Shown here: positions 36,855 through 45,753 of the stretch, in pieces
Numbering within the stretch: position 1 is the stretch's first letter
Layout of the letters: each line of letters starts with the position of its first letter
DNA from: Streptomyces changanensis
GTDB lineage: Bacteria > Actinomycetota > Actinomycetes > Streptomycetales > Streptomycetaceae
Direction of reading: 5' to 3'
Length of the DNA stretch: 64,000 nucleotides
Assembly (NCBI RefSeq): GCF_024600715.1
Contig: NZ_CP102332.1
Span: 2,170,001 to 2,234,000, forward strand
Notes under the pieces: generated by a model
Databases searched by the model: none
What the model saw: the letters and a program-made list of their open reading frames with translations, nothing else
What the model was told of the DNA's origin: nothing
Made by a program: the position numbers and the translations under genes

Positions 36855-37277
36855 GACTTTCCCTACTTCATCAAGGCGGCTCGCTGCGCTCACCGCGCGC
36901 GGCCCGACCCCCGGCCGGGCCTGCGCTCCTGTCTCCGCCCCGCTCCAGCCCGACCGGCGCCCGTGCCGCGAGTACAGCAATCAGCCACCAGAGAAGGGGT
37001 ACGTCGTGGCTGGGACGGTCGGCTCCACGGCTTTAGCCACCTCCCCGGTCAGGGTCCCGCATCGAGCAAGACCAGGGGGCCACTCGTGCTCATTGCGGTC
37101 AGGCCCAAAGCCTGCCCGAGTTGCCAACCAGCGTACGGCCCCCTGGCCATGCTCGACCCCAGACCGGGCAGGACACCGGCCAAACCCGCTCCGCCTTAAG
37201 TAGGCTTGCCTACGCCGCAACTGTGGCAGCATCAGGTCTGATGGGTATGGCCTGTCGCGACAGACAGGGGGACTGTA
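36855..37277. other. Intergenic stretch between backbone and low-GC cargo
   Basis: About 420 bases without a gene I can support; short frames on both strands look random. It marks the compositional step: GC-rich up to about 37195, then lower. A GTAGGC-TT-GCCTAC hairpin lies at 37200-37213 upstream of the cargo operon, and the promoter for 37278 is probably here. Confidence 0.45.
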
Positions 37278-37478
37278 GTGTCAGATGTCGGCCAACAAAT
37301 GATGACAGTGATTCGGGAAATAGACTCAGCGATTCGAGCGCCTGAGAACTCCCGTTCGACTGCCGACCAGAGCACCGCGCACGGGGTAGATCTTTCACTT
37401 TTGACCCTGCTCGCATCAGAACCCTTCGGCCCTCACTTGGTCCTCGAAAGGTTGATCGCAGATGCACATCAGGATTGA
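37278..37478 (+). CDS. Small protein, first gene of the cargo operon
   Basis: 66 aa from GTG 37278, with GGGGG seven bases upstream. Acidic, no known domain: MSDVGQQMMTVIREIDSAIR, then GVDLSLLTLLASEPFGPHLV which looks like one amphipathic helix-turn. It overlaps the start of the ATPase gene by 17 bases, so it is translationally linked to it. A small partner or regulatory subunit of the ATPase is a reasonable guess; nothing in the sequence proves it. Confidence 0.6.
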   Translation: MSDVGQQMMTVIREIDSAIRAPENSRSTADQSTAHGVDLSLLTLLASEPFGPHLVLERLIADAHQD

Positions 37479-39846
37479 AGCTGAAACCCGCCGCGGCCTC
37501 CGAATCATCGGCGAGATTCCCAGCATTCCACTCTGCAGAATCGAAGGCTACAACGGCATCGGTAAAACAAATGCCATTAAGCTTCTCAGGCTGTGCACGG
37601 GAGACCAACCTTTTACAGGGAACGATCATTCCTGGAGAACCTTCCGAAATCAGCTGAAGAGCGCGCGGGTTTCAGTTACCGACCTGCACGGGGCGCAGAA
37701 ATTGGAGTGGGCACTCGATCCAAGTCGCTGGCCTCAAGTTGCCGAACCACTAGGCGATCTAATCGGTGAGATTAGAATCGACGGACGATCCGCTCGACCA
37801 CGAGACATCACACCCCTTCTGAGCGTGCACCACGTCATGGCGGCCGATACACCCGTAAGCGTCCTATCTGAAAGACTCAGCACTGCACAAAAGCGAATCC
37901 AGGAGTGGGACGCCGAAGTTGGAAGGCAGCGCCAAGAAGAGGTAGAGCTCGCCCTGGGAGACCTGCAAAACAAGATCACTGATTGCGCACCATCACAGTT
38001 GTCACGCGAGCTCACGATCACATCCGAGACCGAAAAAATCGCGATTAGCCTGGCTAATCAATTGAAACTCGCACGTGAACGCGTCGAGCGGCTGGATAGA
38101 GCTGTCGAGATCTCCGCGCAGCTAACGCAGGTTCGAGGGCGCGGACCTGAAATGGATGAGAAAATTGAGGAGCTAGCGGCACACCTTGCTGATCTCGATC
38201 AACAGCGCCAGAAGCTCGACAGGCAGATCAAGAATGCGAGCGCTCAAAAGCATCAGAATGAGAAAGCCGAGAACGAGTTCGAGAACGCCCAAAAGCATCT
38301 AGTTCGTCGAGACAAGGCGCTGCGAACCATACAAAGCCATCTCCAGAACCTCGCGGCAGTTGTAGGAGTGGAGCCGACTGAGGATGCTCTCGCAGCAGCA
38401 CGCCGTGACACCAGTCAGCATCTGAATAGACTGCTCGAGCGACAACCTCGCGTTAACGCCACTCCGATGTTGTTGAGTCTGATCAGCAGCCTAACTTTTA
38501 GCTTGGAGAACGCAGAGGGAGCAGAGCATCTAGGCAACGAGCTCCTGATCTCTTCTAGTCAGGGGGGCACTGATTGGACTGTCACTGCTTTGAGGGAGGC
38601 GCTTCAGCATCGTGAGGCTGTCCTCCGCGAAGAAGCACCTTCAGCTGACGCCGAACAGTTGACGCAGGAGATCGAGGAAACGCGAGGCCGGCTCGGAGCA
38701 ATCGCGCAAACAGAAGCTGCATTGCGAGAGGTAGAAGCCGCCCAGACAGCCCTCGAAAAGGCCGAGGGCCGCCTACTAAAGGCGACGAAGGGGCTGCCTG
38801 AGCAAACAGCGCGCAACCTTGAAGACCTGATGTCAAACCGCGCAAGACTGGACCAAGAGGCTCGTGCTGTTCAAGCAGATCACGCCAGGCTGACTCATGC
38901 CCGAGAAGTACTCGGTGGTGGAAAAACTGAGGATGCTCTAGTGGCGGAGTTGGTGCAGCTATGCCGCGAGGCCAATGTAGAGGTTGCGCGCCTTAGAAAG
39001 CATCGCGAGAAGGAGCAGGCTGAGTTCGAGGAGCTGACTCGCCGAGAAGCCCAGGCCGCCCAGCAAGCAACTCTTGCTCACCGCAATTCCGAGAACCGCA
39101 TTTCCAGGGTCACAGCGACTGCGCGCTTCCTGAGTCAGAATCATGGACTCTCTTGGCTAAGGAGGGCATTCCCGAAGATCTCCTCCCTGCCCGGGCTCAA
39201 CGTTGCCGACCAAGCGCAAGCGTTGACAGAGGTGGCCTCTGCAATCGACAAGGCTCGTGACTCCCTAGGGTCCACCTATTCATCACTGCGCGGCATGGAA
39301 ACAGCACTCGGCCGACTGGAGTCGCGCATTCGCCAAAACAGCGGAGAAACAGGCACCGAGACTGCGTCCGATAGGGCAGCCAAGCGCTGGCTAGCGGATG
39401 AGGTTCGTCAGTGGTTCGAGAGCGAAGTCGTAAGAACGGCGCTGTTTAACGGAGGTAACAACGTCGAATTGGATCCCGACAGTCTGCAGCTTTCATGGAC
39501 AGCTGCGGACGGGCAGACTAACGAACGTCCACTCGCGGCATTCTCCAGTGGAGAGCAAGCGTTCGCCTACACGCAGGCGCAGGTCGCTCGTCTGGACCGG
39601 GACGATAACGCCGCTACCAACCGGCTTATCGCCCTCGATGAGTTTGGCTCATTCATTGACGCCAAAAACATGTCAGCCCTAGCCTCATACCTTCGGGGAC
39701 GACAGGCACAAGCACCCCACGATCAAGTCCTAGTGGTCCTTCCGCTTGAAGTTTCTCCGGCGATAGCGTCATCAAACGGAACTACGAACGAGCGAGTTAA
39801 CGCGCTTAGGCAGCGCGGATACTTCGCAGAGGCCTTTCAACTATGA
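37462..39846 (+). CDS. SMC/Rad50-like ATPase with long coiled coil
   Basis: 794 aa. N-terminal Walker A GYNGIGKT (29-36); the central 500 residues are charged coiled coil (e.g. EKIEELAAHLADLDQQRQKL, 225-245), with no CxxC zinc hook; the C-terminal half-site has the ABC signature FSSGEQAFAY (about 693) and Walker B RLIALDEFGSFID (about 720-733). This split-ATPase build is that of SMC/Rad50/RecF-type proteins, as found in Lamassu, Wadjet, AbpAB-like and ABC-three-component defence systems, though length and partner set do not match any I know. GC is low: 61 of 120 bases at 37501-37620 by hand count, against 50 of 60 at 2401-2460. Linked to both neighbours by overlaps. Confidence 0.85.
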   Translation: MHIRIEAETRRGLRIIGEIPSIPLCRIEGYNGIGKTNAIKLLRLCTGDQPFTGNDHSWRTFRNQLKSARVSVTDLHGAQKLEWALDPSRWPQVAEPLGDLIGEIRIDGRSARPRDITPLLSVHHVMAADTPVSVLSERLSTAQKRIQEWDAEVGRQRQEEVELALGDLQNKITDCAPSQLSRELTITSETEKIAISLANQLKLARERVERLDRAVEISAQLTQVRGRGPEMDEKIEELAAHLADLDQQRQKLDRQIKNASAQKHQNEKAENEFENAQKHLVRRDKALRTIQSHLQNLAAVVGVEPTEDALAAARRDTSQHLNRLLERQPRVNATPMLLSLISSLTFSLENAEGAEHLGNELLISSSQGGTDWTVTALREALQHREAVLREEAPSADAEQLTQEIEETRGRLGAIAQTEAALREVEAAQTALEKAEGRLLKATKGLPEQTARNLEDLMSNRARLDQEARAVQADHARLTHAREVLGGGKTEDALVAELVQLCREANVEVARLRKHREKEQAEFEELTRREAQAAQQATLAHRNSENRISRVTATARFLSQNHGLSWLRRAFPKISSLPGLNVADQAQALTEVASAIDKARDSLGSTYSSLRGMETALGRLESRIRQNSGETGTETASDRAAKRWLADEVRQWFESEVVRTALFNGGNNVELDPDSLQLSWTAADGQTNERPLAAFSSGEQAFAYTQAQVARLDRDDNAATNRLIALDEFGSFIDAKNMSALASYLRGRQAQAPHDQVLVVLPLEVSPAIASSNGTTNERVNALRQRGYFAEAFQL

Positions 39847-40841
39847 GTACGACCGTGCAGCGAGTGTTCGGGGTTCCCGCCATCTTGACGGGTGACGAGT
39901 GCGTAGCACTGATTCGCGACCTCACTCAGCTCTGGCATCTTTCGTATGACAAGGCGCCGGGCGCATTGGAAGCCGACCTAGCCATGTGTAAACGCTTTTT
40001 CGATCCTGTTGCACGTGGCCATTCCCTGCGTGATCGATTGGGCAAGCTTCCACCCACCCCAGCTGACTTGTTGCGTCGCGCCGGCCAGTACGGGGAACCG
40101 CTGGTAACTCAAGTGGGCGACAATGTATCGCTCGTGGGTATCGAGGCGCGACTCATGCTGGAATTGCTGGAGGAGCAGTACGCGGGTGATGACCACCTGG
40201 TGCTGACGCTGGCTGACATCGAATCAGCAGAACGCCATGCTATGGAACTCTACAGGGCATGGTCGATGGCGCGGCTAAACCAGGTAGTCGCCCTCAGAAG
40301 AGGGCAAGGAAGCGAGGTGATGCAGGCGATCGCTGTAGGGGTCGTAATCGCACTACTCGTCAACAGGTCGGATACTGAGGATAGAGCCGTAGTCAGGTGG
40401 CATCACTCGACAGCGAATGGTCAACAGGTGGACAGTGCCATCTTCGCCGGAGCTGAGGCATTCGCTGCTGAAGTGTCTCGGAACCGAAGCAGCCGCGCTG
40501 CCGGAGAACAACGCCTGAAAGGCGGCTACGCCCTTAGTGAGGCGCGTCGGCGTTTGGCTAACCAGCTCGTCGTAGCCCCTAACGGAAAAGATGGCGGCGA
40601 GCTCCTGTATATCCCCGCTCGACACAGGACGGAAGTTATCGCATTCCTTGGTCGAGATCTCGCCAGGCGCCCAAGGCTTACACAGGCTGTCCTTGCCTCA
40701 GCTTTTGATGCGCTGGTAAGCGCGTATCGCGGCGCCGCTGGCCAGCTAGCTCATCGCGGCATGGTCTTTGAGCGATCTACGGACACTCGCTCCCTTAAGG
40801 AAGAACTACTGCGAGAGTTCTCAACGGCGCAGCATCCATGA
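39843..40841 (+). CDS. Unrecognised 332-aa protein paired with the SMC-like ATPase
   Basis: 332 aa, start ATG overlapping the ATPase stop (ATGA). No nuclease, transmembrane or other motif is visible. The sequence looks all-helical at the start (LTGDECVALIRDLTQLWHLS; ADIESAERHAMELYRAWSMA) and ends with a helical region (TQAVLASAFDALVSAYRGAA). Position and coupling suggest a dedicated partner, effector or kleisin-like subunit of the ATPase. Convergent with the methyltransferase gene 90 bases on. Confidence 0.75.
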   Translation: MSTTVQRVFGVPAILTGDECVALIRDLTQLWHLSYDKAPGALEADLAMCKRFFDPVARGHSLRDRLGKLPPTPADLLRRAGQYGEPLVTQVGDNVSLVGIEARLMLELLEEQYAGDDHLVLTLADIESAERHAMELYRAWSMARLNQVVALRRGQGSEVMQAIAVGVVIALLVNRSDTEDRAVVRWHHSTANGQQVDSAIFAGAEAFAAEVSRNRSSRAAGEQRLKGGYALSEARRRLANQLVVAPNGKDGGELLYIPARHRTEVIAFLGRDLARRPRLTQAVLASAFDALVSAYRGAAGQLAHRGMVFERSTDTRSLKEELLREFSTAQHP

Positions 40842-40930
40842 ATTTGTGGTTCTGCGCCTTGATTCGTGAGGCCGGCGTTCTTCCTCGCGGGCTCATAAGA
40901 GATTGTGCTCAAGGAAGACGCCGGACCATT

Positions 40931-42265
40931 TCAATCACGGCGAAGCAATACCAACCGCTCTGCGAGTTGCACATTATGCCGGGTCGCATTGCTTGCCCAT
41001 CGCTGCCCACGGTGACGAAGGATTACATCCTCCTCCAGAGTGAATCCTTGACATTTCGCCAGCTTGGCAATCAATCCGGGTGTGTCAACGTAAACCCCAT
41101 ATGGCGCGCTGTCACCAACTAGCAAGACCGCGGGCGCTCCCGAGGCCAGTACTGTGGAAAGATTTTCCATAATTCGTGCGATCGCTACAAAGTAGTCGGG
41201 AACTACACGATCATACTCTTTTCCCCTCGATCGATTTCCTCTTTCTTTCTGAAGTCGATCGGCAATTTCACTGACCTCTGTTCCGACCGTCCCGTATGTC
41301 TGCAAAAGCGTCCTGGCATCGCTTGCAGCGCCTACGCTGCTCTGCTGAGTGGTAGCCGTAAGCATGTCAGAACGCACCTCGGCACACATTTGCGACCAGC
41401 TGGTAACGTCACCCCAGAAGTAGAGTTCCAGCCGCGTCGCGTCAGCGTAATCGAAATTGTTTAGATATGGCGGTGAGGTGACACACCCGTGCGCAGTGCC
41501 ATGCCCCAGTTCACTCCAGTTCATAGCCTCCCGGGAGTCGCCCTGTCTTACCCGGCATGCCGGCGAGGAAGAATAGTTGGCCTCAAACTCCCGCATATCC
41601 TCGACCATCCACCCGATACGCTGAAGGAAGCGAGTCAAGGGGTCGGCGAATGTCGGCTGCCGTTGACTTCCGGGTCTTTGGTATGGCCAACCAACACGCA
41701 CTGATGCGACATCTCTTAGTGTCGCTAGCAATGCCCATTTCAAATGCAAGTGCCATTCATGCGCTTGCATTTCTCGGATCAAATCGCGCAAGCTCACCAA
41801 AATGGCGAGCGTTTCGGGATCAAAACTGCGAAGTGTCAGGTCGGCTTCGCCGCTGATGTCGATGTCTGCCCTCGTCGTTATAACTTGTAGCGTGAGCTCA
41901 CGGGCAGTCGCGAGGAGCCCATTCGGGTCCTCTGAGGTGCGATCGAGTTTCAGAGCTGCAAGCTCAGCTATGAGCGGATGGGCCTCAACTCCGTAGAAGG
42001 CGTGACCAGCTCGCCTAGCCGCGGTACCTGCAACGCCTGACCCGGTGAAGGGATCAACTACAAGTCCTGCGGTGGGCAGCTGCAACTGCTGCAGGAGCAG
42101 GGAGGCATAGTCGGACGCGAAGCCTGCTGGGTAGCGAAACCATCGATCGAACGGCTCACTTCGGCTGGTGCCGTGCCGGCGTCCTCGTCCTGAGCTGGGC
42201 TCAAACACTGGTGACTCTTCCTGGAGGACCGCGCCCTCCGGCATCGGCCTGTGGTTATCGCTCAT
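40931..42265 (-). CDS. DNA modification methyltransferase (N4/N6 type)
   Basis: 444 aa from ATG (complement of 42263-42265); GTG 42271 is the alternative. Motif I VVDPFTGSGVAGTAARRAGH (about 70-89) and motif IV CVTSPPYLNNFDYA (about 262) identify an N6-adenine or N4-cytosine exocyclic amino methyltransferase. A region of about 150 residues between them may recognise the target, and SWSQMCAEVRSDMLTATTQQ is unusual. No restriction endonuclease gene is next to it; instead a kinase lies upstream on the same strand and the ATPase module opposite. It could mark self DNA for that module. Confidence 0.87.
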   Translation of the reverse strand: MSDNHRPMPEGAVLQEESPVFEPSSGRGRRHGTSRSEPFDRWFRYPAGFASDYASLLLQQLQLPTAGLVVDPFTGSGVAGTAARRAGHAFYGVEAHPLIAELAALKLDRTSEDPNGLLATARELTLQVITTRADIDISGEADLTLRSFDPETLAILVSLRDLIREMQAHEWHLHLKWALLATLRDVASVRVGWPYQRPGSQRQPTFADPLTRFLQRIGWMVEDMREFEANYSSSPACRVRQGDSREAMNWSELGHGTAHGCVTSPPYLNNFDYADATRLELYFWGDVTSWSQMCAEVRSDMLTATTQQSSVGAASDARTLLQTYGTVGTEVSEIADRLQKERGNRSRGKEYDRVVPDYFVAIARIMENLSTVLASGAPAVLLVGDSAPYGVYVDTPGLIAKLAKCQGFTLEEDVILRHRGQRWASNATRHNVQLAERLVLLRRD

Positions 42266-42326
42266 CAACACTCGCCCATTGGACCACGGTGACAGCCGTC
42301 ACCACCACGGTGATGCGGGATCGGAT

Positions 42327-43736
42327 TCAGCTGGCGCCGAGGATGGTGGCCAGCACGACACTGCGCGCTCGCCAACCAGGCTCTCTGTAGTACTCCACGA
42401 CGTCCTGTCGCGCGCCCAAGACCGGTGCGAGCGCACGGTCAAACGGCGCCTGGAGGTCGCCCAACCACTCTAGAGTCCGTCTGCGTTGGTCTTGATCCTG
42501 CCAGTGGAGTTCGGCGGCGAAGAAGTCTGGCGCGAGATCTTGCGCGTGTCCGAGGTTGTTGTTACCGACCAACGCCTGGAGGACCGTGAGTAGGAAGGCC
42601 AGCGGTGTACTTACATATTCCCTATCTCGATCATCCCAGGAGCCAGCAACAAGGTGCTTTGCCAGAACACCTGCCAGCAAAGCGGCTCGCTCGGGGTCAG
42701 AGTGGCACCAAGCACGTGTATGCCCAGTGGGTATCTGCGCGAAGTAATCGAAGTACAGGCTAGCGTCGTCTTGATGAGCGTCAACCAGCCGGACTAGCGC
42801 CTCTAGGCTTCCCTCCTGTCCGAGCGTGATCCCTTCCACCAGCCTGCGGGCCTTCGTTAGTACAGGCTCATCACGGTCGTTAAGTACCACCTGTACCATG
42901 TCCCGCAACTCAGACATGGTCTGCGTCCTCAACGAAGTCTCTTGCCGCGTGCATGCGTTGACAAATAGTCGCCAATGCAGGAACTCGCCGTCAGGGAGCA
43001 GCCGTACTCCGCTTGCAGGGGACGTCCCGGTGAGGTACCAAGCAGCAACGCGTCCGAGGCTGTACACATCCGCCGCTGGCGTGGCTTTACGGGGGTCCAC
43101 ACTCAGTTCAGGGGCATCGTATCCTGGCGTGCCCATCCCCTGACCGGTACGGGTGAGAATTCGGGAAGCCTCTTCAGGCGGACGACGAACCATGCCCCAA
43201 TCCGCTACCACCCACCGGTATCTTGCACCGCTGTCGCCAGAGAGAGCGAGGATATTTTGGGGAGAGATATCACGATGAACCAGCCCGAGTTGATGGGCCA
43301 CATCCAGGGCTTCACCGATAGCAAGGAGGATGGACGCCAGCTCCTCTTCGTCCGGCCCTTGGCGAAGGTCTTTGAGATTGCCGACCGCGCGAGGCATCGT
43401 GTACCACGTGAAGCCTGGATCGTGATCCAAAATCGGCATGATGTTAGGGTGGGCTAGCCGCTTCTGGTCCTGAATCTCCCGCTTGATCCTGTCCTGAGCA
43501 TCCTGGCGGTTGTAGGCGCGTTTGAGCGCTACCTCTTCACCCGTTTTCTTGTGCACGGCAGGGAATACCTGGGCATAGCTCCCGTGCCCCAGTGTTCGAG
43601 CGCCGAGACGATACCGCTCCTGTGCCTTGATGCTGCTGTCCGACGCACCTGCCATGGGACCCATCCCCCCCTCAGCCGGGTCAACTAGGCGCATATTACT
43701 GGACCTTGGCAGGAGTGACTGTTCATCTGGCCTCAT
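42327..43736 (-). CDS. Eukaryote-like Ser/Thr protein kinase with unknown C-terminal domain
   Basis: 469 aa from ATG 43736 (GGGGAC upstream); ATG 43664 after GAGGGG gives a start nearer the kinase domain. Kinase motifs: LGHGSYAQVFPAVHK, VALK (Lys72), HRDISPQN (153-160), ADWGMVRR (DWG in place of DFG, 178-180), GYDAPELS and ADVYSLGRVAAWYL. All catalytic residues are present, so it should be active. Residues about 300-469 form a helical domain I do not recognise; no transmembrane or PASTA segments. It is 61 bases upstream of the methyltransferase gene and likely co-transcribed. Kinases paired with methyltransferases occur in phage-defence systems such as Pgl and BREX type 2. Confidence 0.88.
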   Translation of the reverse strand: MRPDEQSLLPRSSNMRLVDPAEGGMGPMAGASDSSIKAQERYRLGARTLGHGSYAQVFPAVHKKTGEEVALKRAYNRQDAQDRIKREIQDQKRLAHPNIMPILDHDPGFTWYTMPRAVGNLKDLRQGPDEEELASILLAIGEALDVAHQLGLVHRDISPQNILALSGDSGARYRWVVADWGMVRRPPEEASRILTRTGQGMGTPGYDAPELSVDPRKATPAADVYSLGRVAAWYLTGTSPASGVRLLPDGEFLHWRLFVNACTRQETSLRTQTMSELRDMVQVVLNDRDEPVLTKARRLVEGITLGQEGSLEALVRLVDAHQDDASLYFDYFAQIPTGHTRAWCHSDPERAALLAGVLAKHLVAGSWDDRDREYVSTPLAFLLTVLQALVGNNNLGHAQDLAPDFFAAELHWQDQDQRRRTLEWLGDLQAPFDRALAPVLGARQDVVEYYREPGWRARSVVLATILGAS

Positions 43737-44404
43737 GTCCCCAATCCGCGGTCACTGGATGCGAGGGTGAGGTCGCCTAGGCTAGAGGGCGTGCTACGGC
43801 TGACCAATTAAGGAGTCGCGGCAGCCAGGCACAAGAACCGTCCGTGAGGCGCACGCCGAAGCTGTCGTACCAGCCAGATGACTGGTGCACGAGTTGACGC
43901 CAGGGTTCCCACCGAGCGCTGCGTCGGCGTATGTGTTCGTGCTGATTCTGCGGCTTGTACTGTCGAGTGGAGGGCGTTGGGCTTCGCATCCTGGCCCCAA
44001 CGAGTCTTCCCATGGGAGCTGAAGAGCCGTGGACGACCCGTGGACGACTCGTGCCCCACCGGTCTCAGCCACGCTGCGGCATGTTGCCGGCCAGCCCTTC
44101 CGCGGACCGCGGAGTGGCACACGGCTCCGGAGGGGCTGTGAGAACCGTCGAATGTTGCTGGTCACAGTAACGTTAGCCACCCCTGAGATGTTGCCGGTCC
44201 ACGAGTCGTCCACGAGTCGTCCACGAGTCGTCCGTACAGCGAGGCACACGCGCGCCTGATCGGTCGACGCGCCCGCCATCGTGGCTGACTGTCGTCGGCT
44301 GAGGTTCGTGCCACAACCGTGCCGGATGCAGCGGCCAGTCACGGTCCACCCCGGAGCCCTGTGGTCGACGTCCGGAGCGCTGCTCCTCCGTAAGGAGACG
44401 CGAA
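43737..44404. other. Intergenic region with iterated and inverted repeats
   Basis: About 670 bases with no supportable gene on either strand. It contains three tandem 11-mers CCACGAGTCGT (44199-44231), an inverted near-copy at 44028-44053 (26 bp, one mismatch to 44200-44225), and ATGTTGCCGG at two places (about 44081 and 44188). Such an arrangement could be a cis-acting transfer locus, replication origin or operator cluster. Confidence 0.55.
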
Positions 44405-44438
44405 GAGAGGCACCCAGCCCATGGCTTGGGTGCCTCTC
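44405..44438 (-). terminator. Terminator of the accessory small-protein operon
   Basis: Perfect 12-bp arms (44405-44416 and 44427-44438) with a 10-base loop that itself can pair GCC/GGC. It stands 52 bases past the stop of the last gene in the minus-strand operon. No U-tract. Confidence 0.65.
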
Positions 44439-44489
44439 CCATTGAGGTGGAACGGAAGTGGGCTCTCAGTTGTCGCCGCGCGCCGACCG

Positions 44490-44792
44490 TCAGAGGCGGT
44501 GGGGCTCGCTCGCAGTCAGGCGGTGACCTCGGCTGATTGCGATGCGGAGTACGTCTCGGAGGGCTCCGGTCAGTTCCTGTGCCACGTGGCGCAGGGCTTC
44601 CGTGTCGGCGTCCCCTGCGCCGAGGGTTTCCTCGGCCTCGACCAGTAGGTCGGCTGCCGTGCCCAGCTGAACAGCTTCGATGTTGTCGGCCAGGCGGGAC
44701 ATGTAGCTGTCCTTGTCGTCGGTGCTCAGGTAGCAGGGCTTGCCGTCCGGGCCGGACCACGGGAGGAGGCGTAGCTCGTTCGCTGTGGTCAT
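44490..44792 (-). CDS. Hypothetical protein, last gene of accessory operon
   Basis: 100 aa from ATG (complement of 44790-44792), overlapping the GntR stop (ATGA). Starts MTTANELRLLPWSGPDGKPC and continues as an acidic helical protein (DSYMSRLADNIEAVQLGTAA, LRHVAQELTGALRDVLRIAI). Proteins of this kind travel with GntR genes in Streptomyces mobile regions. Function unknown. Confidence 0.72.
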   Translation of the reverse strand: MTTANELRLLPWSGPDGKPCYLSTDDKDSYMSRLADNIEAVQLGTAADLLVEAEETLGAGDADTEALRHVAQELTGALRDVLRIAISRGHRLTASEPHRL

Positions 44793-45532
44793 GCTCGCGT
44801 CTGCCTCTCGTCGGTCATGGCGTGGGTGGTGAAGACGGCATCGACGCGGTCCCCCGGGAACACCAGGAACGCGGCTTCGACGACCCTCCCGGTGGAGTCG
44901 GTGGCCACACGCGTGATCGCGAGGACCGGCGCGGTGGAGTTGGTCCGGAGGGTCGATGCTTCGTCCGGTGTCGGTGGGCGGGCACAGGCCGTCTCCCGGA
45001 CAATGGCCGGCGGCAGGCTGAGGACAGCGAATCTCGTGACCGCCTCACGGCACAGTGGCTCGTCGCCGAGTACACCGTCCGGTGCCAGGTCCCGGGGGAT
45101 GTAAATGCGTGCCAGGCCATGCGGTGCGTCCCCCTCGTGGCTGACGCAGAAGAACTCTGCAAGGGGGCTTCCCGCCGGCACCTTCAGTAGTTCCGCCAAG
45201 TGCCCGTGCGCCCGGACCGTGGCGCAGCGCACTGTGATGTGCAGGGCCGCTTCAGCGGCCGTCCACGGGTCCAGCATCCCCCATCCGCCGACGTACATGA
45301 TCTTGCGGAGTGGACGGCGGACGAAGTTGCCCTTGCCGTGGATCTTCTCGACGAGTCCTTCGCCTTGGAGGACCGCGAGAGCGCGGCGCAGGGTCACCGT
45401 GCTCACTCTGTACCCGCTCGCCAGGACGGCCTCGGACGGTAGGCGTTCACCGGGCTTGATGCGGCTGGTCGCGATCTGGTTCCGGAGGTCGTCGGCGATC
45501 TCGTGATGGCGCGAGGCCACGGGCCCGGTCAC
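44789..45532 (-). CDS. GntR-family regulator with UTRA domain
   Basis: 247 aa from GTG (complement of 45530-45532). wHTH: HHEIADDLRNQIATSRIKPG, LPSEAVLASGYRVSTVTLRR, LVEKIHGKGNFV; UTRA effector domain from about 90 (AALHITVRCATVRAHGHLAE ... AFLVFPGDRVDAVFTTH). Second GntR protein of the element, distinct from the KorSA-like one. Embedded in a chain of overlapping small genes, so it probably regulates its own operon. Confidence 0.85.
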   Translation of the reverse strand: MTGPVASRHHEIADDLRNQIATSRIKPGERLPSEAVLASGYRVSTVTLRRALAVLQGEGLVEKIHGKGNFVRRPLRKIMYVGGWGMLDPWTAAEAALHITVRCATVRAHGHLAELLKVPAGSPLAEFFCVSHEGDAPHGLARIYIPRDLAPDGVLGDEPLCREAVTRFAVLSLPPAIVRETACARPPTPDEASTLRTNSTAPVLAITRVATDSTGRVVEAAFLVFPGDRVDAVFTTHAMTDERQTRA

Positions 45533-45753
45533 CGCCTTCCCATCATCCTGACGGCGACGAGCCGGGTACGGGCGTGCATCGTCAGCAGCTCGCCGGACTC
45601 GAAGATCAGTTGCTTGGCACCGTGGGGCAGTTGGAAGAGGTCCTGCACTCGGCAGAACAGTCCCCCGAGTTCTATGACATCGCCGCGCCGGACCGTGGCC
45701 GCCGTCACCTCGATGCTGGCGGCCGGCATCCTCCTGGGCGTGCGGTCGATCAC
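45529..45753 (-). CDS. Small conserved hypothetical protein
   Basis: 74 aa from GTG (complement of 45751-45753), with GGGAG eight bases upstream. Body: IEVTAATVRRGDVIELGGLF, then CRVQDLFQLPHGAKQLIFES, HARTRLVAVRMMGRR, a small beta-barrel-like pattern. Overlaps the GntR start by four bases. Function unknown. Confidence 0.7.
   Translation of the reverse strand: MIDRTPRRMPAASIEVTAATVRRGDVIELGGLFCRVQDLFQLPHGAKQLIFESGELLTMHARTRLVAVRMMGRR

Noticed and set aside
36963..37199. Short plus-strand frame with a CPSCQ motif between pif and the cargo
   Set aside because: The CxxC alone is weak evidence, no ribosome site is visible, and several equally long frames overlap it.
40838..41122. Plus-strand frame after the 332-aa gene
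   Set aside because: It lies antisense to the conserved C-terminal part of the methyltransferase.
40931..42265. Methyltransferase as part of a classical restriction-modification pair
   Set aside because: No endonuclease-like gene is adjacent; the flanking genes are a kinase and an SMC-like module.
43794..44342. Minus-strand frames in the repeat region upstream of the kinase
   Set aside because: Ser/Arg-rich translations of the repeat block with no family resemblance; several frames overlap equally.
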